DNA from: Bradyrhizobium monzae
Lineage (GTDB): Bacteria; Pseudomonadota; Alphaproteobacteria; Rhizobiales; Xanthobacteraceae
Direction of reading: 5' to 3'
Assembly: GCF_021458635.1 (NCBI RefSeq)
Contig: NZ_JAIRDQ010000001.1
Span: forward strand, 744,001 to 808,000
Length of the DNA: 64,000 nucleotides
A program made the translations under genes and the position numbers. Positions 16,758 through 26,037 of the stretch are shown piece by piece. Numbering within the stretch: the first letter of the stretch is position 1; each line of letters begins with the position of its first letter. The notes under the pieces are model-generated. The model was not told the origin of the DNA, ran no database searches, and was given only the letters and a program-made list of their open reading frames with translations.

Positions 16758-17909
16758 CTATTCCAAAACCTGCTCCGCTTCCGTGACTGCGCAGAGAACA
16801 TGATAGAACGACGACGCAGGAATGGTGTCGATCAGCGATTTGCCGTCGCTGTCGAACTGGTCATACCAGCCGCCCCGCACGGGATGGCTGAGGTAATGCC
16901 GTTCGAGCCGCACCAGGGCCGCGCGCGCCTCATCCGCCGCGCCCGCCTCGCCGGACTCGGCCTGCGCAATCCACGCTTTCGCGATCTCGGTCTGCGGCCA
17001 CAGCCGGCGCGTCGAGCGACGGATGTTGCCGGTGTCGTCGCCCTCGTCGACGAGGCAGCCGGTCGCCGTGTCGCGATAGCGCAGCGCGGTCGCGAGCAGC
17101 TCGGCGCGCCGCTGTCCGGTCGGGCAGCCTGTGATGCGTTCAAATCCCTTCAGCAACCAGACCCATTCCGCCTGGTGACCAGCCTCGACGCTGACCGGCT
17201 CGATCTTCGACCAGTCCTCCTCGAAATATTCACCGAGCGCACACTTCCGCTTGTCGTAGAGATTGGCGAGGAACAGCGCGAAGAATTCGCCGGCGCGATT
17301 CTGGAACGACAGATCATGGGTCGCGTCGAAGCACGCGATCATCGCCTCGAGCAGGTGCATATGCGGATTCTGCCGCCGCGGCAGCGACACCGGCAGGCTC
17401 TCATGCACGCCGCCATGCGGCGAGCGCAAATGGCCATCGAGGAAGGCGAGCAGCGCGTCGATCTCGGCGCGCACTTGCGCGTCCTTGTCGAGCGCATAAA
17501 CGGTCGCCAGCGCAAACAGGATGAACGCGTGGTCGTAGGCGTCGCGCCGCGAATCCAGCACCGCGCCATCCGGCGTCAGCCGGTGCACGTAGCCGGGCCG
17601 TCCATCGGGCGCCTTGGCCTTGGCCAGCAGGTGCTCGAGCCCCTTCAGAGCGATGGCGCGCCCCTCGGGATACCAGCCCATCTGCGCCGCCTTGGCGTAG
17701 CAATAGATCTGGCGGGCCTGCACGAACACACGCCGCGGCGCGGCCGTATCCGCCGTGCCGTCGCGGTGCAGCCGGTCGATGAAGCCGCCCGTTTCTTGGT
17801 CCCAGCCGACGGTCGACCACAGCGGGATCGCGTCCTCGATCATGCGGCGCTTCAGGCGCGCGACGACGTCGGCCGCCTCTTCCGCCGGAATGATGCTCTC
17901 GTCCGCCAT
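16758..17909 (-). CDS. AGE-family sugar epimerase/isomerase
   Basis: A 383-residue N-acylglucosamine 2-epimerase family enzyme, near the usual length of about 390-400. The ATG at 17909 is used. Conserved alpha/alpha-barrel motifs are visible: RRVFVQARQIYCYAKA (residues about 60-75), the NPHMHLLEAMIA stretch near 195 with the catalytic-type histidine, GHQAEWVWLL near 254 and RLWPQTEIAKAW near 312. Family members interconvert N-acetylglucosamine with N-acetylmannosamine, or aldose with ketose (mannose isomerase type). The NPHMH and GHQAEW motifs are shared by both groups, so the exact reaction is undecided. It is convergent with livF. Confidence 0.82.
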   Translation of the reverse strand: MADESIIPAEEAADVVARLKRRMIEDAIPLWSTVGWDQETGGFIDRLHRDGTADTAAPRRVFVQARQIYCYAKAAQMGWYPEGRAIALKGLEHLLAKAKAPDGRPGYVHRLTPDGAVLDSRRDAYDHAFILFALATVYALDKDAQVRAEIDALLAFLDGHLRSPHGGVHESLPVSLPRRQNPHMHLLEAMIACFDATHDLSFQNRAGEFFALFLANLYDKRKCALGEYFEEDWSKIEPVSVEAGHQAEWVWLLKGFERITGCPTGQRRAELLATALRYRDTATGCLVDEGDDTGNIRRSTRRLWPQTEIAKAWIAQAESGEAGAADEARAALVRLERHYLSHPVRGGWYDQFDSDGKSLIDTIPASSFYHVLCAVTEAEQVLE

Positions 17910-17995
17910 TGCGTCCTCTCCACGCCCCGCCAATGGCCGTCTGATACCCATGCGAGCGGCGGCGTGCAACGGATGCCAACCCGGAAAGACCTGTC

Positions 17996-19219
17996 ATGAC
18001 CGCCCATTACGACGCCCTCGAGACGCGCGAGCCAGCGGCGCGCGAGGCCGAGCTGTTCGCCCGCCTGCCAGGCGTCCTGCGCAGCGCGATGAGCGCGCCC
18101 GCCTATGCCGAGCGGCTGAAGGGCATCGACCCCGCCTCGGTGACCTCCAGGACGGCGCTGGCGGCCCTTCCCGTGCTGCGCAAGTCCGAACTGCCCGCCC
18201 TGCACAAGGCCTCCCAGCCCTTCGGTGGCTTCGTGGCGGCGGCGCCGGGGTCGTTCGCCCGCCTCTTTACCTCTCCCGGCCCGATCTTCGAGCCGGAGGG
18301 GCGGCAGGCCGATCCCTGGCGCGGCGCGCGAGCGCTGTTCGCGGCCGGGTTCCGCCCCGAGGACGTCGTGCTCAACACCTTCAGCTACCACCTCACCCCC
18401 GGCGGCTTCATTTTCGACGCCTCCGCGCGCGCACTGGGCTGCGCGGTGATCCCCGCTGGCCCCGGCAATACCGAGCAGCAGTTCGAGCTGATCGAGGCCT
18501 ACCGTCCCGTCGGCTACAGTGGCACCCCGGACTTCCTGAAGATCCTGCTCGATGCCGCAGCGACCGCGGGCCGCGATGTCTCCTCGATCAAGCGCGCGCT
18601 GGTCTCCGGCGCGGCATTCCCGCCCTCGCTCCAGGCCGAGATCAAGGCGCGCGGCATCGACGCCTACCAGGCCTTCGGCACCGCCGATCTCGGCCTCATC
18701 GCCTTTGAGACCGGGGCGCACGACGGCATGGTCGTGAATGAGGATCTGATCATGGAGATCGTCAAGCCCGGCACCGGCGATCCCGTGACGCCCGGCGATG
18801 TCGGCGAGATCGTGGTGACCTCGCTCGATCCGCACCACCCCTGGATCAGGCTGGCGCTCGGCGACCTCACCGCGGCGTTGCCGGGCTCGAGCAAATGCGG
18901 CCGCACCAACATGCGCATCAAGGGTTGGATGGGCCGCGCCGACCAGACCACCAAGGTCAAGGGCATGTTCGTGCGCCCCGAACAGGTCGCCGAGATTGGC
19001 AAACGCCATCCCGCGCTCGGACGGCTGCGCCTCGTCGTCACCCGCCAGGGCGAGGCCGATGCGATGACGCTGAAGGCCGAGGCGGACACGTCAGGCGATG
19101 CACTGCGTGAGGAGATCGCAGGCACCCTGCGGGCTGTGACCAAGCTCGGCGGCGCAGTCGAACTGGTCAGCCCCGGCGCGCTGCCGAACGACGGCAAGGT
19201 GATCGCGGACGAGCGGTAG
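17996..19219 (+). CDS. PaaK-like AMP-dependent ligase
   Basis: A 407-residue protein resembling phenylacetate-CoA ligases and coenzyme F390 synthetases. The opening AREAELFARLPGVLRSAMSAPAYAERLKGID and a later YQAFGTADLGLIAFE (the YGxTE-like motif, with FGTAD) are family traits. DVGEIVVTSLDPHHPWIRLALGDLT and GRADQTTKVKGMFVRPEQV follow in the right order. The usual nucleotide-binding P-loop is much degraded (SPGPIFEPEG), as in some PaaK relatives. It probably activates a carboxylic acid, but the substrate is unknown. It is divergent from the AGE gene with an 86-base gap. Confidence 0.8.
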   Translation: MTAHYDALETREPAAREAELFARLPGVLRSAMSAPAYAERLKGIDPASVTSRTALAALPVLRKSELPALHKASQPFGGFVAAAPGSFARLFTSPGPIFEPEGRQADPWRGARALFAAGFRPEDVVLNTFSYHLTPGGFIFDASARALGCAVIPAGPGNTEQQFELIEAYRPVGYSGTPDFLKILLDAAATAGRDVSSIKRALVSGAAFPPSLQAEIKARGIDAYQAFGTADLGLIAFETGAHDGMVVNEDLIMEIVKPGTGDPVTPGDVGEIVVTSLDPHHPWIRLALGDLTAALPGSSKCGRTNMRIKGWMGRADQTTKVKGMFVRPEQVAEIGKRHPALGRLRLVVTRQGEADAMTLKAEADTSGDALREEIAGTLRAVTKLGGAVELVSPGALPNDGKVIADER

Positions 19220-19746
19220 AGCTCAAGATTTTATCCCCTGGGCAACAGGGAATTTACAGGGAAAACACAGCGCTCGAGTCGGCGATCAGCGTGAACCACC
19301 GCGAGGAAGTGCCATCGAAATAAGCCATTTTGGATACTGAAGCGACAAAGCTGGATCAGGGAAGTCTTGGGGGCGATCAGGGAAGGGGCGCGCTCCGATC
19401 AAGGAATGCGGTATCGACAAGGCGGTGCTTGGGATCTTCCTCTGGCAAACAGCCGCCGCGAGCCGCTCTAGAAGCGTCGACACTAACCCTGACCCCCGCG
19501 GCAACGGCGCGACAATCGCATGGAGCTCTTGGCTTGGCCGACTCGAGCCGTTCGGAAGGAGCAAATCACCGTCACCTCGCGTTTAACGACATAATCTTCA
19601 AGCTGTCATCACCGATCAAATGGGCCGTCTCGCCGATCATCAAATTGAAAGGCTGTAGACAAGCGCAGCGAACCGTCGGCTGGGCCGCATCTTTCCCCTG
19701 CCATCATTCTCACGCGGTACTATTGGACCAAGGAACGGCAAGGGGA
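19220..19746. other. Long non-coding or decayed region
   Basis: This 527-base stretch contains no convincing gene. GATCAGGGAAG appears twice about 20 bases apart near 19354-19385, with a weaker GATCAAGGAA copy near 19397. Frames on both strands read low-complexity sequence without recognisable domains. It may be the remnant of an old coding sequence or repeat. Confidence 0.5.
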
Positions 19747-20049
19747 TCAGCGGGGGAGTCGCCGCAAATCTGCGCGAGCCCTTTCTGCAAGGGGATCGTC
19801 ACTGTGACGCGTAATGAACAACTCAAGCGCCGCCGCCGTACCCGTGCGACGAGCCAGTTCGTACTCCTCGGCGACTGCTGCGGAAGGGTCGCGGGCCGGT
19901 GGAACCGAGGGCGCGCGCAACGCCTTGCTGCTGTCGTCCGCGTTGGCTTTTTCGACCATAGCAGGCCATCCTCCTGGGGACAGGTGATTTAGCCAGAAAA
20001 ACGCAACCAGAGCGCCGAGAAGGCCAGCTGGGAGCAGGTGTGGTTTCAT
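19747..20049 (-). CDS. Small exported or membrane-anchored protein with TPR-like tail
   Basis: A 100-residue protein with a GAGGGAA ribosome site before its ATG. An N-terminal hydrophobic segment (residues 5-20, LPAGLLGALVAFFWLN) can act as a signal or anchor. The C-terminal half, EYELARRTGTAAALELFITRHSDDPLAERARADLRRL, resembles a short helical motif common in Bradyrhizobium caspase-like and Sel1-type proteins. It is divergent from the serralysin-like gene (202-base gap). It is not like the known metalloprotease inhibitor AprI. The function is unknown. Confidence 0.7.
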   Translation of the reverse strand: MKPHLLPAGLLGALVAFFWLNHLSPGGWPAMVEKANADDSSKALRAPSVPPARDPSAAVAEEYELARRTGTAAALELFITRHSDDPLAERARADLRRLPR

Positions 20050-20251
20050 AGGTTCCCTCGCGGATCACGACGGGACTTGAGGACCCGGCATGGTCATCCC
20101 TGTCCGTATGTCTACTTTATAAGATCTTTAACAAGACATTGCGGACCAGATCGGGCCGTGCCGCCAAACTTAAACCAAACCTATAGGTCTCAAGCTAGAA
20201 TCACCTGTCCTCACCCCGAATCGGCTGGGGACCGCTGTCTCGGAGATTTCA

Positions 20252-23200
20252 TTGGCTACCTCTGCCAACGTTAGTGCAACCAACAACGCGGACATAGATG
20301 GCCTGCTGGCGGGCACCAAATGGTCCGGCACGATCAGCTATAGCTTTCCCACGTCGTCCAGCACCTATGCCAATCCCTACTCCGGCGGCGACGGCGAACC
20401 GACGACATCGGGGTTTTCGGCAGCGCCGACCCAGATGCAGGCCGCGATCAACTACGCCATCGCGCTGATCAAAAGCTACACCAACGCCAGCATCACTTAT
20501 AGCGGCACGGGCTCCGCCGACATCATGGTCGCGCAGTCGCCGGCCGCCAATCCGACGTCCTACGCTTATTATCCCGGCAATTACGCGGCCGGCGGCGACG
20601 TCTGGTTTGGCACGCAGTACGACTACACACAGGCACAGCTCGGCAATTATTATTTCACGACAGCGCTGCACGAGCTCGGGCATGCTCTGGGCCTCAAGCA
20701 TAGCCAGGAGACCGGCGGCGTCGCCAATGTCGCGGTGCCGAGTGCGCATGACGACAGCGAATACACCGTCATGAGCTATCGCAGCTATGTCGGTGGGCCG
20801 CTGACCGGCTACACCAATGAAGCCTACGGATATCCGCAGACCTATATGGCCAACGATATCCTGGCGCTCCAGACGCTGTATGGCGCGAACTACACAACAC
20901 AGAGCGGCAACACGGTCTACACGTGGAGCCCGACCACTGGGCAGGAGTTCATCAACGGTGTCGCACAGCTCGCGCCGGGGGGCGGCGTCGGCGGCTCCGC
21001 CAACCGCATCTACGAGACGATCTGGGACGGCGGAGGTGTCGATACCTACGATCTGTCCAACTACACGACGAACCTGAGCATCAATCTCAATCCCGGCGCG
21101 TCGTCTGTGTACTCCTCTACGCAGCTAGCCTATCTCGGCAACGGCCACTACGCCTCTGGCAACGTCTACAACTCCTATCTCTACAACAACGACTCCCGTT
21201 CCTACATCGATAACGCCATCGGCGGATCCGGCAATGATGTAATCGTCGGCAACGCCATCGCGAACGTGCTGAATGGCGGCTCGGGCAACGACACGATCAC
21301 CGGTGGCGGCGGCAACGACACTATCATCGGCGGTGCCGGCACCGACACCGCGGTGTATTACGGTAGCGAGGCAAACTACCTTTTCGCCTACAATGCGAGC
21401 ACGCAGACCTTCACCATCACGGATCAGCGCTCGGGCTCGCCAGATGGTACCGATACCCTCACGGGCGTGGAGAATTTCCAGTTCGCCGATGGCACGATGA
21501 CAAGCTCTTTGGTGGTGAGCCTGCTCACACCCGTTGTCGTTGAGGCGTCCGGTGCGACCAGCCTCGTACAGGCTGGGACCAACTATTATCTTGAGACGGC
21601 GGTCGGGAGCATCGGCGGACCGGAGCTGAAGTTTGGGGGAGCGGCGCTCACGGCCGGTCAGTTTGGCAGCTCTTGGAGCATCCTCGGTGCAGAGGCTGTC
21701 AGCGGCGGCTACGACGTTGCCTGGAAGAATACTGCCACTGGTCTCTACAACATCTGGAGCGCCGACAGCAGCGGCAACTATGTCACAGATCTCCTCTCGA
21801 GCGCCTCGCCAAACAGCGGATCGCTGGAGTCATTCGAGACGATCTTCCATCAGGACCTCAACGGCGACGGGACGATCGGCCCTGTCGTGGCAACGATCGA
21901 GGCACTTGGTGCGACCAGCCTGGTACAGGTTGGAGCCAACTATTATCTCGAGCCGGTCGGGAGCAACAGCGGACCGGTGCTGACGTTTGGCGGGGCGACG
22001 CTTACGGCCGGTCAGTTTGGCAGCTATTGGAGCATCCTCGGTGCAGAGGCCGTCAGCGGCGGCTACGACGTTGCCTGGAAGAATACTGCCACCGGCCTCT
22101 ACAACATCTGGAGCACCGATAGCAGCGGCAACTATGTCACAGATCTCCTCTCGAGCGCCTCGCCAAACAGTGGATCGCTGGAGTCATTCGAGACGATCTT
22201 CCATCAGGACCTCAACGGTGACGGTGCGATCGGCCTCGTCGGGACGACGATCGAGGCCCTTGGCGCGACCAGCCTGGTGCAGGTTGGGACCAACTATTAT
22301 CTCGAGCTGGTCGGGAGCAACAGCGGATCGGTGCTGAAGTTTGGGGGGGCGGCGCTCACGGCCGGTCAGTTTGGCAGCTCTTGGAGCATCCTCGGTGCAG
22401 AGGCCGTCAGCGGCGGCTACGACGTTGCCTGGAAGAATACTGCCACTGGTCTCTACAACATCTGGAGCGCCGACAGCAGCGGCAACTATGTCACAGATCT
22501 CCTCTCGAGCGCCTCGCCAAACAGCGGATCGCTGGAGTCATTCGAGACGATCTTCCATCAGGACCTCAACGGTGACGGTACGATCGGCCTCGTCGGGACG
22601 ACAATCGAGGCCCTTGGCGCGACCAGCCTGGTACAGGTTGGGACCAACTATTATCTTGAGCCGGTCGGGAGCAACAGCGGATCGGTGCTGAAGTTTGGGG
22701 GGCCAGCGCTCACTGCCGGTCAGTTTGGCAGCTCTTGGAGCATCCTCGGTGCAGAGGCTGTCAGCGGCGGCTACGACGTTGCCTGGAAGAATACTGCCAC
22801 TGGTCTCTACAACATCTGGAGCACCGATAGCAGCGGCAACTATGTCACAGATCTCCTCGCGAGCGCCTCGCCAAACAGCGGATCGCTGGAGTCATTCGAG
22901 ACGATCTTCCATCAGGACCTCAACGGCGATGGTACGATCGGCCCTACTTCTACCTCGAGCGCCGCGGATGCGCTTTCCCAATTGCTGGATCAGAATTTCC
23001 GGAATGATTTCCGTTTTGTCGACGACCTGAACGCTGGGGCGCTCGCAGCAAGTCCGCACAGCAAAAGCGAGAGCTCACCATTCTATCGTGTTGCGCACGA
23101 CAGTTTCGTGTTCACGCCGACACTTGACCAAAGCGGCCTGCATCTCGAAGATTCGAGGAATGCACTTCAATTCGATAAAGGTGCCGATCCAAGATCCTTG

Positions 23201-23317
23201 TTGGCCATCAATCACGATGATGCGTCGGTCAAAGGCGCTCCTGGTGACGCCATCACCCTCCAGCATTTTGCAATTGCGCAGTCGCTGGTGCATCAAGGCG
23301 ATTTTCATTTGGTCTAG
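20252..23317 (+). CDS. Serralysin-type secreted metalloprotease with RTX motifs and tryptophan-rich repeats
   Basis: A 1021-residue protein. A TTG at 20252 is the likely start, with GGAG 6 bases upstream; no classical signal peptide follows, as expected for a type I secretion substrate. The zinc site is HELGHALGLKH (residues 140-150) with the Met-turn VMSYRSY near 173. Calcium-binding GGxGNDxxx repeats occupy residues about 324-364. Four 118-residue tryptophan-rich units follow (residues about 430-898), each ending DLNGDGxIG, which match the W_rich_C type known from Synechocystis. The C-terminal 120 residues are acidic and without a known domain. No type I exporter genes lie in this window. 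Confidence 0.9.
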   Translation: MATSANVSATNNADIDGLLAGTKWSGTISYSFPTSSSTYANPYSGGDGEPTTSGFSAAPTQMQAAINYAIALIKSYTNASITYSGTGSADIMVAQSPAANPTSYAYYPGNYAAGGDVWFGTQYDYTQAQLGNYYFTTALHELGHALGLKHSQETGGVANVAVPSAHDDSEYTVMSYRSYVGGPLTGYTNEAYGYPQTYMANDILALQTLYGANYTTQSGNTVYTWSPTTGQEFINGVAQLAPGGGVGGSANRIYETIWDGGGVDTYDLSNYTTNLSINLNPGASSVYSSTQLAYLGNGHYASGNVYNSYLYNNDSRSYIDNAIGGSGNDVIVGNAIANVLNGGSGNDTITGGGGNDTIIGGAGTDTAVYYGSEANYLFAYNASTQTFTITDQRSGSPDGTDTLTGVENFQFADGTMTSSLVVSLLTPVVVEASGATSLVQAGTNYYLETAVGSIGGPELKFGGAALTAGQFGSSWSILGAEAVSGGYDVAWKNTATGLYNIWSADSSGNYVTDLLSSASPNSGSLESFETIFHQDLNGDGTIGPVVATIEALGATSLVQVGANYYLEPVGSNSGPVLTFGGATLTAGQFGSYWSILGAEAVSGGYDVAWKNTATGLYNIWSTDSSGNYVTDLLSSASPNSGSLESFETIFHQDLNGDGAIGLVGTTIEALGATSLVQVGTNYYLELVGSNSGSVLKFGGAALTAGQFGSSWSILGAEAVSGGYDVAWKNTATGLYNIWSADSSGNYVTDLLSSASPNSGSLESFETIFHQDLNGDGTIGLVGTTIEALGATSLVQVGTNYYLEPVGSNSGSVLKFGGPALTAGQFGSSWSILGAEAVSGGYDVAWKNTATGLYNIWSTDSSGNYVTDLLASASPNSGSLESFETIFHQDLNGDGTIGPTSTSSAADALSQLLDQNFRNDFRFVDDLNAGALAASPHSKSESSPFYRVAHDSFVFTPTLDQSGLHLEDSRNALQFDKGADPRSLLAINHDDASVKGAPGDAITLQHFAIAQSLVHQGDFHLV
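21535..22945 (+). repeat. Four tandem 354-bp coding repeats
   Basis: Units begin near 21535, 21889, 22243 and 22597 and repeat every 354 bases. They are almost identical at nucleotide level (for example GGAGCATCCTCGGTGCAGAG recurs in each), with a few silent or conservative changes. Such similarity implies recent duplication or ongoing homogenisation, and copy number is likely to vary between strains. Confidence 0.92.
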
Positions 23318-23486
23318 GGACACTCGGCAACACTCAAAGGCAAGCGCCCGCATAGGAGGTGGAACGACCGAGGTCAATAACAACCTCGCCTCGCATCCCA
23401 AATTCCGTCCACGAACGGGTCTGGACGGCGCGAGCCGCGCCGGTCCTTTTGACTGCCGCTTTCAACTGGATTTCCGCGTCCATCAG

Positions 23487-23834
23487 GTACCATCTTCGTG
23501 ACGAGCACTGCAACACCACACCATTTCTGATGTTCCCCTCGCCGGCACGAGGGCCAGGCCGTCGGCGACTTCCTTCGGCTCCGGACGCGACGACAAGCCA
23601 TCGCACCAGCAATGAGCGCGGAGCGCCATACCGCCGCACATTGACGCGACTTGGTACCGCGCCTTTAAGGTCTCCAGGACGATCTTTAGCTTCTCATGCC
23701 CGGACCAGAGCCTCCGCCGGTCCGTACCCACCACCTCAGCCGTTCGACTTTGGGCACTCCGCCTATCACTGTTCATAAGGACAATTCTCGAGCAAAACGC
23801 CTCATTCCCAAGGCGGCCTTCGCCTGACGGATAC
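23487..23834 (-). pseudogene. Decayed IS66 remnant (left end and tnpA part)
   Basis: Read on the minus strand from 23834 (GTATCCGTCAGGCGAAGGCC), this resembles the left end and tnpA start of the IS66 element at 25980. The encoded MNSDRRSAQS...RRLWSGHEKLKIVLETLK parallels MDSDGRSAQV...RRRWSEGEKLKIVLESLQ. A frameshift follows: RRYGAPRSLLVRW continues in another frame. tnpB and tnpC are missing. The rest of the 23318-24422 gap holds no gene I can support. Confidence 0.75.
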
Positions 23835-24422
23835 ACATTTGCTCGGGATAGGACGGAACGAGGCTACAAGCCGAGGGGGGCCGTAAGCGAAGACAAAGAT
23901 CCCACGCTGCGCCCTAGCGCAGAAACGCCAGTTGCGCCATCGCGAACGCGAGATCGTCAGAGGGATTCCCGAGCAGGTGTTTGAACGGTACCTAGGGTAG
24001 ATGGCCGATCACACACAAGACCGCCAATCCACGAGCGAATAGACTCGCTGTTACCCATCACACAAAGCGCCCGGCCGCAATTCACCGGATTGTAACTAGA
24101 GGCTCGTGAATGCAATCGGTTCAGAATTGTGTGACACTACGACGTAGCATGCCCGTAACTTTGCTGCCTCAGCCGGCGGGTATATGCGATGCGCAGCTGG
24201 CAGTTGCCTTTCTGTGCCAATCGGTGCTGGACTCATCATTTGAGCTGACGGGAGGCTCCTCGGCCTTCCGTTTCCTCCAAGCCCTTTGATTCTACCGGGC
24301 GGTCGCTGAATAAGGTCCTGTCCACTCCGAGAGAATTGACTATTGTCCCCTCAACCTCGACCACACTTGGTCGGATCATGTAGACACGAACAGGCGCACG
24401 GCCTTGTAAGGGAACTTAGGAA
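23835..24422. other. Non-coding stretch before the O-methyltransferase gene
   Basis: This stretch of 588 bases has no convincing open frame. It has lower GC than the surrounding core genes. A short CGACCA/TGGTCG inverted repeat lies near 24359-24374 just before the methyltransferase gene. The promoter cannot be placed with confidence. Confidence 0.5.
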
Positions 24423-25607
24423 ATGCAATTTATGCGTCGTTTGATTGCGCGCTCCTCAACGGAAGAGGCGCCCCCCGCAAAGCCAAACCTTGAGCATTTC
24501 GCTTGGCTTCTCAACGGCGCCCCGTCCGCACCACCGGCGCCTCTTGTTTATTCACCCTCCGCAGACCCTGCGGACGATCTTCCTTTAGTGGCGCGCGTGA
24601 TGGAATCCTATAAACAGTCATTTGGTCGGCATCGTCCGGCGTCAGATTCCATGTGGGAGCGCGATCTTACGATCATTAAGAAAGAAATTCATGACGCGCT
24701 CAGTGGATCGGATATTCAAAAAGCGGCAAGGCTTCTGCGCAATCCTGCCGAGACCACATTCTTTTGGGGCTTTGACGCTATAGCAAAGGCGCCACCTGGC
24801 TCGGTGGAGCCACATGAGAACGTAATCAAGCAGCTGAACAAATCAGAAGATTGGAAGTCTCTCTATTCGCTTTGGCTAATGAACGGATTAACATCTGTTG
24901 CAGAAGCACTTGGAACGCGCCGCGTTCCCTACCTCGAAACCGATCCGCAGCAGGTAGGCCTGCACGAGAAGGCAGCACAATCGACGGATCAGGTTCTTGA
25001 TCAGATCGAGGCGGCCCTCGGCGTCAATCTAGAGTTCCCGAACCCATTTCCTGGAGAACTCGGCTTACCGTCGAGCCGGGGCATAGTTGGCTTCCGTTCG
25101 GTTCACGCCATCTATCAGGCATGGCGGATCGCGCAGATTGCGAAACAACGCTCAGGCTTTAGGGTTTTGGAAATTGGCGCCGGCCTCGGGCGGACGGCTT
25201 ATTTCGCAAACCTGCTTGGTGTTAAAGACTACACGATTGTCGACATTCCCTTGACTAATGCAGCTCAGGCCTACTTCCTAGGGCGCGTGCTTGGGCCCAA
25301 TTTTATTCGGCTCAGTGGCGAACAAGAAAGTGCGCACATCAAGATCATGTCTGCATGCGATATCGGACCAAGCGCTGGCCACTTTGACCTGATCGTCAAC
25401 ATTGATTCGTGGACTGAAATGTCCCGCGACACCGCGGAGGCATATTGGGATTTCGCGCGGTCGGCGACGAACGCTGTCCTTTCCATCAACCACGAACACA
25501 ATGGTTTTACGGTCCGCGATCTATACTCAAAAGACGCGGCGGTAACTGCCACTCGTTTCCCATATTGGACGCGACGCGGCTACGTCGAAGAGTACTTGAC
25601 CTGGTAG
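24423..25607 (+). CDS. Putative sugar O-methyltransferase
   Basis: A 394-residue protein of the putative sugar O-methyltransferase type found in bacterial polysaccharide loci. A SAM-binding motif VLEIGAGLGRTAYFANLLG is at residues about 242-260, followed by YTIVDIPLTNAAQAYFL and a later LIVNIDSWTEMSRDTAEAYWDF, which are family-typical. The N-terminal 150 residues are helical with no known fold. It probably methylates a hydroxyl of a glycan sugar. It stands alone between an IS66 remnant and a full IS66 element, with somewhat low GC, so recent acquisition is likely. AAGGGA near 24407 may be the ribosome site. Confidence 0.78.
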   Translation: MQFMRRLIARSSTEEAPPAKPNLEHFAWLLNGAPSAPPAPLVYSPSADPADDLPLVARVMESYKQSFGRHRPASDSMWERDLTIIKKEIHDALSGSDIQKAARLLRNPAETTFFWGFDAIAKAPPGSVEPHENVIKQLNKSEDWKSLYSLWLMNGLTSVAEALGTRRVPYLETDPQQVGLHEKAAQSTDQVLDQIEAALGVNLEFPNPFPGELGLPSSRGIVGFRSVHAIYQAWRIAQIAKQRSGFRVLEIGAGLGRTAYFANLLGVKDYTIVDIPLTNAAQAYFLGRVLGPNFIRLSGEQESAHIKIMSACDIGPSAGHFDLIVNIDSWTEMSRDTAEAYWDFARSATNAVLSINHEHNGFTVRDLYSKDAAVTATRFPYWTRRGYVEEYLTW

Positions 25608-25859
25608 CTCGGAATGGCGCTTCTTCGTCGGGACCGCCGCGGAGCGGGGCTGGAGGATTTGGCGCCAATTCCGCGCGGTATGCCACTATCGGAGGCTTGG
25701 TCCCGAATATTAAAGCGGCAGAGCCGCTACGGCGCCGCCAGCTAAACGTGACGGCCCTACGTTGCGTATCAAGCTCGTAGCCTTGATCGTGATTCCACCA
25801 CTTGCGTTCGGCGTGGAACCGCTTGACCGATTGGGCCACCGTATTCAGTTACGTGTTGA

Positions 25860-25925
25860 ACAGGTCGGCAGCGGCGGCCGCCGCCTCCAGACGTTTGACA
25901 AAGGCGCATTCTTGTGCACGTTCAT
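25860..25925 (-). pseudogene. Possible 5' remnant of an IS481-type transposase gene
   Basis: Read from 25925 on the minus strand, the frame starts MNVHKNAPL, like the conserved opening of IS481-family transposases, then loses similarity at once. The sequence in front of it is interrupted by the IS66 insertion at 25980. The rest of 25608-25979 shows no gene. The match is only nine residues, so this call is tentative. Confidence 0.3.
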
Positions 25926-25971
25926 CCGGTCTCTCTTGGAACACTGAAGCTTCCCAACCTCAGCCTCCTCG

Positions 25972-25979
25972 GTTCAGAC
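25972..25979. repeat. IS66 target-site duplication, left copy
   Basis: GTTCAGAC directly abuts the left terminal repeat of the IS66 element and is identical to 28400-28407. Confidence 0.93.
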
Positions 25980-26037
25980 GTATCCGTCCGGTGAAGGCCG
26001 CCTTGCCGAATGAGGCGTGTTGTTGAGAACTGTCCTT

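Noticed and set aside
19330..19992. A 220-codon open frame on the plus strand
   Set aside because: It overlaps the better-supported small exported protein on the other strand and shows no domain.
21535..22945. Regular repeats considered as a CRISPR array or satellite
   Set aside because: The period is 354 bases with no short spacers, and the units are in-frame protein domains.
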